Shown here one piece after another: positions 10,383 to 18,968 of a DNA stretch of 50,525 bases. A program made the position numbers and the translations under genes. Where the stretch lies: the NCBI GenBank assembly GCA_964626495.1, contig CAZVFT010000005.1, positions 1-50,525 on the forward strand, read 5' to 3'. This DNA comes from JACNLN01 sp964626495. GTDB lineage: Bacteria > Fidelibacterota > Marinisomatia > Marinisomatales > CAZVFT01. Numbering within the stretch: position 1 is the first letter of the stretch; the number at the start of each line of letters is the position of its first letter. The notes beneath the pieces were generated by a model. It was not told the origin of the DNA. It made no database searches and was given only the letters and a program-made list of their open reading frames with translations.

Positions 10383-10396
10383 TAAGGTGAGGAGAT

Positions 10397-11722
10397 ATGA
10401 AAAATAATTTTTTCCCATTTCCATTGGATACATCCTTTCTTGATAAAGCAATTAAAAATGCCGGCGTTGATCTAAATATTATAAGTATTCGAGAACTCAC
10501 ACGACTTGTCGATGACCTCTCACTACACTATGATATTGATTTTTTTCGTTTTGAGTTTGGAGTCCCAGGGCTAAAAGCAGAAAGAATCGGCCCAGAGGAA
10601 GAAATCCGTGTTTTAACAAATGATGAAATGTTACCCTCTACATATCCCCCTTTTGATGGCATTCCAAGATTGAAAAAGGCAGCAGCTCTTTTCGTAAAAA
10701 AATTCTTAAATATTGACGTTTTTCCGGAAAACTGCATCCCCACCATTGGTGCAATGCAAGGAGGATTCATCAGTCAGGCAATTGCCGGTCGTAGACGTGA
10801 AGAGTGCGATACTATCCTCTATCTCGATCCGGGATTTCCAGTAAACAAATTGCAGACAAAATTTCTTGGTCTAAAATCTGAGTCAGTTGACCTTTATGAC
10901 TACAGGGGAACAAAACTTTTAAACAGGTTGGACCAAATATTTTCATCACGTAAAATTGGGGGTTTCCTTTGGTCAAACCCCAACAACCCTACATGGAGTT
11001 GTTTGAAAGAAGAGGAACTGGAGGGTATCGGGAATCTTCTGACGGAATATGATGTTATAGGTATTGAGGATAGCGCCTATTTGGGGATGGATTTTCGTGT
11101 CAATTATGGGGTTCCGGGTGAACCTCCATTTCAACCCACGGTTGCTCGTTATACGGATAACTACTTTATTATTATCTCAAGCTCAAAAATCTTTAGCTAT
11201 GCCGGGCAGAGAGTTGCATTAACTGTAATTTCACCGGGATTAATGGATAAAAGATATCCAAATCTAAAAAGGTATTATAATACGGATATCCTTGGTCGTG
11301 CTTTTATCCACGGAGGAATTTATCCAACCACTGCTGGCGTTCCCCAAACTCCACAACATGCCCTCGCAGCACTTTTCGAAGCTGCGTGTGATGGGAAATA
11401 CGATTTCCTCAAAAAAGCCCACAGGTATGGTGAGAGAGCCCAGAGAGCAAAAGAAATTTTTATGTCGTATGGCTTTAACCTTTTGTATGAGGATGATTTT
11501 GGGGAACCCATCGCTGATGGGTTTTATTTTACAATATTTCGAGGTAAGATGACTGGGGGTGAGCTACTTTACCAGATGTTGCTTTTCGGGATTGCAGGAA
11601 TTCCGTTAAGAATTACCGGAACCGTCCGAGAAGGTGTAAGGATTTGTGTTTCACTTCTTAATGAAGATCAATTCGACGAACTGAAAAAGCGCGTGTCTGC
11701 TTTGGATGAATTTTTAGGATGA
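10397..11722 (+). CDS. PLP-dependent aminotransferase, class I/II
   Basis: 441 residues of fold-type I aminotransferase. Visible features are the substrate and cofactor loop GAMQGGF (about 118-124), the SNPNNPTW motif, IEDSAYLGMDF with the aspartate that binds the pyridine nitrogen, and SSSKIFSYAGQR with the Schiff-base lysine at K264. The final arginine region (GIPLRITG) fits the carboxylate-binding arginine. The substrate cannot be told from sequence. A good ribosome-binding site (GGTGAGGAG) precedes the ATG, and the 14-bp gap from the cyclase gene suggests cotranscription. The link between a cyclase and an aminotransferase is unexplained. Confidence 0.88.
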   Translation: MKNNFFPFPLDTSFLDKAIKNAGVDLNIISIRELTRLVDDLSLHYDIDFFRFEFGVPGLKAERIGPEEEIRVLTNDEMLPSTYPPFDGIPRLKKAAALFVKKFLNIDVFPENCIPTIGAMQGGFISQAIAGRRREECDTILYLDPGFPVNKLQTKFLGLKSESVDLYDYRGTKLLNRLDQIFSSRKIGGFLWSNPNNPTWSCLKEEELEGIGNLLTEYDVIGIEDSAYLGMDFRVNYGVPGEPPFQPTVARYTDNYFIIISSSKIFSYAGQRVALTVISPGLMDKRYPNLKRYYNTDILGRAFIHGGIYPTTAGVPQTPQHALAALFEAACDGKYDFLKKAHRYGERAQRAKEIFMSYGFNLLYEDDFGEPIADGFYFTIFRGKMTGGELLYQMLLFGIAGIPLRITGTVREGVRICVSLLNEDQFDELKKRVSALDEFLG

Positions 11723-12090
11723 TAATACAAATGATGTTCATCTATACTGCAAGAGAACAATACTGAATGGAGGAAAAATCGGTTACAACAAATATCAAAA
11801 TACCTCAAAGGAATTCAATCAGATAAAATCGGTTCTTGGTAAAATCGATTGGTTCGATGAATATATATGACCCACTACAGATCAATGACTAACAATCTTT
11901 TTTGTTGATGGGGGCGGAAATCGTGATTAGTTTTATTTATGGATATAGACTATGACCATTGCTTCATTTTTGTGTAAGTGACGTGGCGGAGCCTTGTAGT
12001 TAGTGGTATATATAGATGATATTTTTTGGTTATTTTACATGAATTAATGAGGGTAAATCAATAATTAAATAAGAGAATAAGGGAGGTCAA
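11723..12090 (+). promoter_or_regulatory. Intergenic region before the polysaccharide locus, with repeated AAAATCGGTT boxes
   Basis: 368 bases without a convincing gene. The decamer AAAATCGGTT occurs at 11775-11784 and 11825-11834, and a spaced variant (AAAATCGATTGGTT) at 11841-11854. The rest is AT-rich. The promoter of the polysaccharide locus probably lies here, since the next gene begins a same-strand run of about 30 kb. No terminator hairpin was found for the upstream aminotransferase. The operator role of the boxes is a guess. Confidence 0.35.
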
Positions 12091-14367
12091 ATGTTGCTAA
12101 AGCGAGCATCAATTTTATTTTTTATTGTCATTGCCTTATATGGACAAACTGTTGACGAAGTAAAAAGGGTGATTGAGGAGACTGGGATAGATGATGAAGA
12201 TCGTTCTGTCATACCATCGGAGCTACCGACCATCGAAAAAATATCAATTCCGACACCCTCGCAAGAACCCGAGAAGATACCAGAAGTTTCTGAAGAATTG
12301 CCCAAGGGTGATATTGAGAAAGGTGTCATCGCAGAAGTTGGGGCTGAGGTAAAGGAAGAGATTATACTGGATTATTTCGGTTATGAATTTTTTATGGGCA
12401 GAGATCAATTAACTATGTGGGACAATCTTCCCATTCCAACCGATTATTTGATAGGCCCTGGAGATGAAATAATTGTAACTCTTTGGGGAGATACTGAGCT
12501 TAGATCTACCAGCTTAATTAACCGTGAAGGGAATGTTTACTTTGAAAAAATAGGATTAGTGAATTTGGTGGGTTTGAATTTTAGTGACGCAAAATCACTG
12601 CTTCGATCAAAATTTGAGAAAGTGTATGCTACATTAAGAGGAGGTGAACAATCAACAACCTATATGGAGGTATCTTTAGGAACATTAAAATCCATAAATG
12701 TACGGTTTCTTGGCGAAGTAAACACTCCAGGCATTTTCCCAATTCATCCTTTTTCAACTGTAAGTACAGGACTTATGCAAGTAGGGGGGATATCAATAAT
12801 AGGTAGTTTAAGGGACATTCAGGTAATCCGGGATGGTAGCACTATTGAGGCGGTAGATTATTATCAGTATCTCTTGTTTGGTGATGTATCAAGTGAAATT
12901 CGTTTGCAGGATAATGATGTGGTATTTGTTCCTGTAAGGAAATCGACAATAAATATTAGGGGAGAAGTTAAGCGATCGGCCATATATGAGTTAATGGCAG
13001 GAGAATCATTAAGTGATCTAATTCAATTTGCTGCTGGATTAGAAAATAGAGCGGGCTCAAAAGTTGGAATCCATAGAATAACACAATTAGAAGATCGAAA
13101 ATCTGATGGTGAAGTAATAGAACACTTATGGATTGATCTTTCTGATGCAACCGAGACTAAGTTAATCGATGGAGATCAAATTTTTATTCGTTCGATTTTT
13201 GGGACTGAACAAAAAGTTTACATTGAAGGACAAGTGAAAAACCCAGGTTCATTTTCTTTATCTGAGAATATGAGCGTATTAGACATTCTCGAATTAGCCG
13301 GAGGTATTTTTGATGATGAGTTTTGGAAATCAGTTTATCATTATCGAGCTGATTTAGTACGAACTGATGAAGGTGAAAATGTATCTGAGATAATTCCCAT
13401 TAGATTAACTCAATTGAGAGAAGGAGACCCATCCCAGAATAAACGGTTGATAAACAATGATAAATTGATAGTGTACCCGTCGGATATAAACAAATTTAAA
13501 AAGGTAGTGACAATCTTTGGAGAGGTGCGCAATCCAAGAGAATATAATTTGGATGAAAATATGGGTTTAACTGATCTAATTCTCAGAGCTGGGGGATTCA
13601 AATATGATGCTTATCCTATTCAAATAGAAGTGGTAAGAGTTGATCCATTCAATATCACATCTAGTGAATTGTCAACAGCCCTAAATGTGGAAGTAAATCC
13701 ATCAATCTTTAATGAGTATCCTGAATTAGATGATTTTGAATTACAGGATCATGATCAAGTAATTGTAAGACGTCACCCTGATTTTCAATTTCAGAGGAAT
13801 GTCATGATTGGGGGTGAAATCAAATTTCCAGGCGTTTATTCTCTTGAAAAAAAGGGAGAAAGCTTGATAGAGATCATTGAAAGAGCAGGAGGGTTGACAG
13901 AAGAAGCATTTATTGAGGGTTTAATAATTAGACGTGGAGATAAACGTATCATATTAAAACGGAAATGGTCTGGTAAAATGGATATATCAATGCCTCTCAT
14001 ATCTGATGACGACATTTATATTCCTCGATTTCCGGGAGTTGTTGAAGTCTCTGGTGCTATTAATAGTCCAGGATTGATTCAATTTCAAAAAGGGATGTCT
14101 GTTAGAGATTACATAAAGATAGCAGGTAATTATAAACAATATGCCAATAAGAGTAATGTATCATTATACTATTCAAATGGAGAATCAAAATCCAGGTTTT
14201 TATACTTATTTGATCCAAAGGTTCGGGAAGGCTGCAAAATTGTTGTATATGAGGAACCCGAAACTCTTCCATTTGATGTCACAGTTTTTATGACAGAAGC
14301 AACATCTATCGTTATGCAGTCGTTAACCATCTACTTTATTATCTCAAAACTTTATGAAAAGGGGTAA
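12091..14367 (+). CDS. Polysaccharide export protein with repeated SLBB domains (Wza-like)
   Basis: 758 residues with an N-terminal signal peptide (about 1-20) and an acidic linker. The poly_export domain begins near residue 120 (DYLIGPGDEIIVTLWGD, the hallmark of the Wza/KpsD family). Several SLBB beta-grasp repeats follow, visible as recurrent INVRFLGEVNTPGIF, VYIEGQVKNPGSF, VTIFGEVRNPREY, VMIGGEIKFPGVY and VEVSGAINSPG strands. A hydrophobic C-terminal segment follows (about 730-752). It should form the outer-membrane or periplasmic export channel. The protein is longer than E. coli Wza because of extra SLBB repeats. The start has a clear GGGAGG site. It is the first gene of the polysaccharide locus and precedes the Wzz-like gene. 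Confidence 0.9.
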   Translation: MLLKRASILFFIVIALYGQTVDEVKRVIEETGIDDEDRSVIPSELPTIEKISIPTPSQEPEKIPEVSEELPKGDIEKGVIAEVGAEVKEEIILDYFGYEFFMGRDQLTMWDNLPIPTDYLIGPGDEIIVTLWGDTELRSTSLINREGNVYFEKIGLVNLVGLNFSDAKSLLRSKFEKVYATLRGGEQSTTYMEVSLGTLKSINVRFLGEVNTPGIFPIHPFSTVSTGLMQVGGISIIGSLRDIQVIRDGSTIEAVDYYQYLLFGDVSSEIRLQDNDVVFVPVRKSTINIRGEVKRSAIYELMAGESLSDLIQFAAGLENRAGSKVGIHRITQLEDRKSDGEVIEHLWIDLSDATETKLIDGDQIFIRSIFGTEQKVYIEGQVKNPGSFSLSENMSVLDILELAGGIFDDEFWKSVYHYRADLVRTDEGENVSEIIPIRLTQLREGDPSQNKRLINNDKLIVYPSDINKFKKVVTIFGEVRNPREYNLDENMGLTDLILRAGGFKYDAYPIQIEVVRVDPFNITSSELSTALNVEVNPSIFNEYPELDDFELQDHDQVIVRRHPDFQFQRNVMIGGEIKFPGVYSLEKKGESLIEIIERAGGLTEEAFIEGLIIRRGDKRIILKRKWSGKMDISMPLISDDDIYIPRFPGVVEVSGAINSPGLIQFQKGMSVRDYIKIAGNYKQYANKSNVSLYYSNGESKSRFLYLFDPKVREGCKIVVYEEPETLPFDVTVFMTEATSIVMQSLTIYFIISKLYEKG

Positions 14368-14370
14368 TTC

Positions 14371-14408
14371 TTTACCAAATAATATTTATTTAATGCATTT
14401 ACCAAATA
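14371..14408 (+). promoter_or_regulatory. Paired direct repeats TTTACCAAATA upstream of the HTH-Wzz gene
   Basis: Two perfect 11-bp direct repeats, at 14371-14381 and 14398-14408, have start points 27 bp apart. They lie in the 89-bp gap between the SLBB gene and the XRE-Wzz gene. They could be an operator, perhaps for autoregulation by the adjacent helix-turn-helix protein. In AT-rich DNA chance is possible. Confidence 0.35.
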
Positions 14409-14456
14409 CAAATACTAATTTTCTAAGTAATTAATAAAACCATAAAGATAGATAAG

Positions 14457-15779
14457 ATGGATAGTTTAGGAGAAAAAATAAAGCAATTCCGTCTAGATAA
14501 GAGAATGACACAGATAGAATTTGCTAACCGATTGGATATATCCCCCATAACAATCATAAGATATGAAAAGGGAGACAGAAAGCCAAAAACAGACTTTTTT
14601 GACAGAATAGCCAAAGCCTTTCCCGGCACGAATGTTTCCTATTTCTTTTCTGATCAACCGCCAGATATACAGGAAGAACCCAAAACTGAAATAGAAAAAA
14701 TTAATATAATTAATAATGATGAAATCGATCTGAAGGCGCTGTGGAAAGTTTTATGGAATAGTAAAAGGGAAATAACGATGTTTGCTATACCATTTTTATT
14801 ATTGGGTATTGTATACGCATTTGTGTCAACTCCTCTATTTTATTCCAATATAAGCATAGTTCCAGCTGCACAACCCAGCTCAGCGGTAAGTATGGGATCG
14901 TTGACAGATATGGCAACATCAGTGGGGCTTGAAATGGGTTCGCAGAACGAGGGGATGAATATATTAGATTTTATACAATCTCGTCGGTTAATGGATCTGA
15001 TCGTTGATAAAAAATGGGTTGCGGGAGCGGATCAGGATAGTATCGATTTAATAACTTGTTGGGGTATAAATGATACAACAACGATTCTTTATAAGACAAT
15101 TAAGCTTATGAAGTCATTGGCTTCGCCAATAATAACTTTTGATGAGGAAGATCCAGTACCAATTTGGAGGGAAAAAGCCAGAGTAGAATTGGAAGAAAGA
15201 ATTGTTCCTACACAAAGTGAAACCGGCTTAATCTTGGTAGAAGTCTGGATGGAGGATCCTATTTTGGCATTTGATATTGCTAAATATGTTGGGGATGCAG
15301 TCATCAGGTTTAATAACGAAATAAATAGTGATTATTGGCGTCAAAATCGTGAATTTATCGAAAAGCGAATTGAAGAGGTAAAAAAAGAACTTGAAAAAGC
15401 CGAACAGGTACTAATTGATTTTCAGACTGAAAATAGAAGAATTTCTGATTCGCCGGAACTTCAAATGATATTAATACGGCTTACAAGAGGGGTTGAAATT
15501 CAAACAGAATTATATACTACTCTTCAAAATGAATATGAACTTGCCAGGATTGAAGAAGTAAAAGACACCCCAAGCATCTTGATATTAGATGAAGCATACT
15601 ATCCTGCGGAAAAAGATAAACCCAAAAGAATCAAGATAATCCTTATGAGTGTGGTAGTTGGTTTTATTTTAAGTCCACCAATATTTTTGATAATAAGAGG
15701 GGTAAAATCAAACAGAAGTCCTCGAAGAAAAAGAAAGAAAAAATTTCTATGGATCTTCCCAATTAAAATCAATAAGTGA
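14457..15779 (+). CDS. Wzz-like chain-length determinant with N-terminal XRE helix-turn-helix
   Basis: 440 residues. Residues 5-60 are a full XRE/Cro-type DNA-binding domain (KIKQFRLDKRMTQIEFANRL, then SPITIIRYEKGDRKP). A short acidic linker leads into a Wzz/chain-length domain: DLKALWKVLW at 91-100, TM1 about 106-124, a long periplasmic part rich in coiled coil (about 300-350), and TM2 about 390-412 with a proline-rich end, followed by a basic cytoplasmic tail. Wzz topology puts the N-terminus in the cytoplasm, so the HTH could reach DNA. There is no Walker-type BY-kinase domain. The fusion lies in one continuous frame with no internal stop. It follows the SLBB export gene, as Wzz genes do. 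Control of polysaccharide genes by this domain is an inference. ATG is the only reasonable start, with a weak ribosome-binding site. Confidence 0.88.
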   Translation: MDSLGEKIKQFRLDKRMTQIEFANRLDISPITIIRYEKGDRKPKTDFFDRIAKAFPGTNVSYFFSDQPPDIQEEPKTEIEKINIINNDEIDLKALWKVLWNSKREITMFAIPFLLLGIVYAFVSTPLFYSNISIVPAAQPSSAVSMGSLTDMATSVGLEMGSQNEGMNILDFIQSRRLMDLIVDKKWVAGADQDSIDLITCWGINDTTTILYKTIKLMKSLASPIITFDEEDPVPIWREKARVELEERIVPTQSETGLILVEVWMEDPILAFDIAKYVGDAVIRFNNEINSDYWRQNREFIEKRIEEVKKELEKAEQVLIDFQTENRRISDSPELQMILIRLTRGVEIQTELYTTLQNEYELARIEEVKDTPSILILDEAYYPAEKDKPKRIKIILMSVVVGFILSPPIFLIIRGVKSNRSPRRKRKKKFLWIFPIKINK

Positions 15780-15865
15780 CTATACTTACTAGATATTTTA
15801 CTGCAACGAATACGAATTTCAGAACATATTAACAATTTATATAAACGGATAATCTCCCTCTCCTA

Positions 15866-16897
15866 ATGGACACCTTTTCTCGAATTTGTTTTTTAACCTA
15901 TTTAAGTCGATCTGGTTCTACTTTACTATCCAGTTTGTTGGATAATTTTAATGATGTGTGTGTAACTACAGAAGGTGAACTACCCCTTGAATTGTTTGGT
16001 GTAAAATCATATTCACCGATACAGTTTAATTCAGGAAAAGAAATTGAAAAATACCTAAATATTCTTAATAACACCACCAAACTTGCTACTTGGGGAATTG
16101 ATTTTGATACTATTTTAAAATTATGTAAAAATTATAGCTTTCCAATCGCGGGGGTACAATTTGTCAAGTTGTTGTTGACAGACTACCTTCGCGCACATAA
16201 CCCCAATGCAAAATACGTGATTTACAAAGCATCCCCTTTAATGCCTTGGCATATAAAAGAAGTGCAATCTCATTTTCCTAATGCCAGGTATATTCATCTG
16301 ATCCGAGATCCAAGGGCAGTTTATAATTCCCAAAAAATAAGTGTTAACCCATACATAAAAAAACCATACTCGGATTCCCCAATTCTGTCAGCAATCGAAT
16401 GGAAAAAAGCAATCGCAAGTTGTGGTTCACGAACAAATCCCGATGTTTTTATCATCAAGTATGAAGATTTATTAAAGGAAACAGACAAAACTCTATATCG
16501 AATTGTTGACTACCTTGGGATATCTAACAGGTTAAAAAAGTCGGGCATTTCTCTATTTGCTGAGCGGATTCCTGATGTGGAAAAGGAATTACACAATATG
16601 ATTACTCAAACTCACGATAAAAATAAAATTTATGTATGGAAAACATCATTATCTGAAAAAGAAAAAATGTATATAGATATCTTATTGGGTGATCTTCTTG
16701 ATATTGAGAATTATGAAAGAGTTTATTCTGGTTCCGATTTAAAATGGTACCAGGAGATGATTTTTATGCTCGAAAAAGGATATATTGTAATTAACATGTT
16801 TTTGAAAAGGATAAGACGGTTAATAGTGGGGATTTTTACTTATCCTGTCTATACATTAACGAAAATAAAGTTGAAAATATTTTCCAGTAGGGGCTAA
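15866..16897 (+). CDS. Sulfotransferase family protein (1)
   Basis: 343 residues. The PAPS 5'-phosphosulfate loop is visible near the N-terminus (LSRSGSTLLSSLL, residues 13-25). The 3'-phosphate-binding strand-helix is HLIRDPRAVYNS with R147, D148 and R150. A YEDLL element follows near 206, as in this fold. The C-terminal 50 residues are basic and hydrophobic and may touch the membrane. The predicted reaction transfers sulfuryl groups from PAPS to a hydroxyl, presumably of a sugar given the position between wzz and glycan-modifying genes. The acceptor is unknown. The start at ATG places the loop at the usual distance from the N-terminus, but no clear ribosome-binding site is seen. Confidence 0.85.
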   Translation: MDTFSRICFLTYLSRSGSTLLSSLLDNFNDVCVTTEGELPLELFGVKSYSPIQFNSGKEIEKYLNILNNTTKLATWGIDFDTILKLCKNYSFPIAGVQFVKLLLTDYLRAHNPNAKYVIYKASPLMPWHIKEVQSHFPNARYIHLIRDPRAVYNSQKISVNPYIKKPYSDSPILSAIEWKKAIASCGSRTNPDVFIIKYEDLLKETDKTLYRIVDYLGISNRLKKSGISLFAERIPDVEKELHNMITQTHDKNKIYVWKTSLSEKEKMYIDILLGDLLDIENYERVYSGSDLKWYQEMIFMLEKGYIVINMFLKRIRRLIVGIFTYPVYTLTKIKLKIFSSRG

Positions 16898-16930
16898 AAA
16901 ACATTAGTACCCTATTGTGATTGGTTTTCA

Positions 16931-17941
16931 GTGAAAATAAAAGAATTGATTGAGTTACCTTTTTACTCTATAGGACGACTTAGATTTATACAACCCCTCA
17001 ATAAGCAACATCGAGGGAATGTATTGATAGTTATGTATCATCGTGTTCTACCGGATGTTGAATCTTATATAGATTGCGGATTTAACTCCGACTTAACAAT
17101 CCCACTGAAAACATTTGAAAACCATATCAAATATTTTTCTACTACATTTACACCAACCCCAATTGATGAAATTAGTTTAACGAAACCCGTTGGAGACAAA
17201 GCGAGAATTATCCTAACTTTTGATGATGGTTATAGTGATTTTTCAGGCTGTGTTTTACCTGTTTTGAAAAAGTATAATTTCCCGGCTATTCTATATATCA
17301 CCACAAGATTTTTACAGGGTGAGTGTGATATGTGGTGGTATGAACTCGATGAGCTGTGCAGGGCTAGATTAAAAATAAAAATGTCGTATATGGATAATTC
17401 TTATGTTTGGGAACTTGGAACTACCCGCCAAAAATCCCGTTGTTTTAGCCAAATTAGCAAATTATTTCTATCTTTAACTAATATAGAGATAGAAAAAATC
17501 ATGCAAGAAATCAGATCTGACAAAGTACCAAAGGATTATTCTCAATATTGTCTTACGTGGGATGATGTTCTAAAATTAGATAGAGATCCTTTGGTTACTA
17601 TTGGTGCACACACACATACTCATCCGAATCTAAGCGTGCTTTCTGAGAAAGCAGCACGCACTGAAATATTAAAAGGCAGGCAAATTTTGGAAGACCGGTT
17701 AGGACATCCAATTAAACATTTTGCTTATCCTTATGGTACTAAGAATCAGGTCGGGGATAGAGAAATTAGACTGGCAAAAGAATGTGGATTTACCACAGCT
17801 GTAACAACTCGGTGTGACGTTATTAATGAAAACCCCAATCTCTTTAATTTACCTCGCTATGAAATATTAAGAAGATACAGTATGAGCCAGTTATCTGTCA
17901 AGCTCTCCGGTTGGAATGCTTTTTGGAAAAGGCAGTTTTAA
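16931..17941 (+). CDS. Polysaccharide deacetylase family protein (NodB/CE4 homology)
   Basis: 336 residues. The NodB domain has MYHRV near 36-40, motif 1 TFDDGYSDF with D98 (catalytic base) and D99 (metal), motif 2 H227/H231 within GAHTHTHPNLS, and the FAYPYGT motif. These fit a metal-dependent carbohydrate esterase that removes N- or O-acetyl groups from sugars. No signal peptide is obvious, so it may act in the cytoplasm on lipid-linked intermediates or be anchored weakly. The start is GTG. The next in-frame ATG lies past conserved residues. It is close to the preceding sulfotransferase (33 bp) and the following glycosyltransferase (14 bp), so it is likely cotranscribed. Confidence 0.88.
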   Translation: MKIKELIELPFYSIGRLRFIQPLNKQHRGNVLIVMYHRVLPDVESYIDCGFNSDLTIPLKTFENHIKYFSTTFTPTPIDEISLTKPVGDKARIILTFDDGYSDFSGCVLPVLKKYNFPAILYITTRFLQGECDMWWYELDELCRARLKIKMSYMDNSYVWELGTTRQKSRCFSQISKLFLSLTNIEIEKIMQEIRSDKVPKDYSQYCLTWDDVLKLDRDPLVTIGAHTHTHPNLSVLSEKAARTEILKGRQILEDRLGHPIKHFAYPYGTKNQVGDREIRLAKECGFTTAVTTRCDVINENPNLFNLPRYEILRRYSMSQLSVKLSGWNAFWKRQF

Positions 17942-17955
17942 ATTCTAAATAAAGT

Positions 17956-18900
17956 ATGCAAAAAAACAATAGCCTTCTTATCAGTATCATTATTCCGACA
18001 CATAATAACGAACAATTCATTGAAGACAGTATAAAGAGCTGTTACCGCCAGACAATAGGCGATAAGATGTTAGAAGTAATTGTTATTAATGACGCCTCCA
18101 CCGACAATACTGCTGATATTCTTCAGGACTTGCAAAACAAGTATCCAATAATTGTTGAGCAGTTAGAAGATAATAGCGGACCTGCGTCAGCCAGGAATGC
18201 CGGGTTGCAAATGGCTAGAGGAGAGTATATCGCATTCTTGGATGCGGATGATATGATGAAGGAAAATAAATTGGAGTCCCAGTTAAATTATTTATCGGGG
18301 GATGCTGAGATAGATCTAGTGATTACAGGGATGGAGGAGGTTACAGAGAACGGGAATTTTGTTAGAAATCTTGTCAGGCCATTTCCACATAACAAGGAGG
18401 AACAGATAAAAGCGATCTTTCTGGAAAGGTTACATGGAATAACCCCAACTATGTTTTTTAAAAGACGGGTTCTTGATTCTGTGGGAGTAATGGATTCGAG
18501 AATGTTAAATCTGGAAGATATGGATTATGTTATCAGGATATTAAAGGATTCAAACATCTATTATTTATCGGAACCTCTTACTATCCGCCGCCTTACTCGT
18601 AGTGGTGCCTCGAGCTCTGTATCTGAACAGGTTTTTCTTGATAGCAGAACACGGTTTTATGAGAAAGCAACCCGATTGTTTCAGCACTTGATCCAGTACA
18701 GGGATGAATTTTGGGCAAAAAATTATTCAAGATTAGGTAGAATATTACAGGGTCAGGGGAAGAGTAAAAAAGCGCGGTATTACTTTTTTAAAAGTTTTAA
18801 GGTAAGAATAAATTTGTACGGAATAGCAGGTTGGTTGTTATCATTTTTTCCAAGAGGGATACAAAAAACGCTTGCTATCCGTATCTGGCGAAGAACATGA
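17956..18900 (+). CDS. Glycosyltransferase family 2
   Basis: 314 residues of GT-A fold: ISIIIPTHNN at about 9-18, VINDASTDNT, the GPASARNAGL helix typical of GT2 enzymes, and the metal- and nucleotide-sugar-binding DxD in FLDADD (D96, D98). A C-terminal helical part contains a basic region. It probably adds one sugar from an NDP-sugar to the lipid-linked repeat unit at the cytoplasmic face. Donor and acceptor cannot be told. It begins 14 bp after the deacetylase gene. Confidence 0.9.
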   Translation: MQKNNSLLISIIIPTHNNEQFIEDSIKSCYRQTIGDKMLEVIVINDASTDNTADILQDLQNKYPIIVEQLEDNSGPASARNAGLQMARGEYIAFLDADDMMKENKLESQLNYLSGDAEIDLVITGMEEVTENGNFVRNLVRPFPHNKEEQIKAIFLERLHGITPTMFFKRRVLDSVGVMDSRMLNLEDMDYVIRILKDSNIYYLSEPLTIRRLTRSGASSSVSEQVFLDSRTRFYEKATRLFQHLIQYRDEFWAKNYSRLGRILQGQGKSKKARYYFFKSFKVRINLYGIAGWLLSFFPRGIQKTLAIRIWRRT

Positions 18901-18968
18901 AACAGTTCAATGAGATGAAATTTTTAGTCAAAATAGTTTTAAAAAATAGAGATCCGTTAAGGTAGTTT

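Noticed and set aside
14457..15779. BY-kinase (Wzc-type) fusion
   Set aside because: No Walker A or B motif or tyrosine-rich tail is present after TM2. The tail is short and basic.
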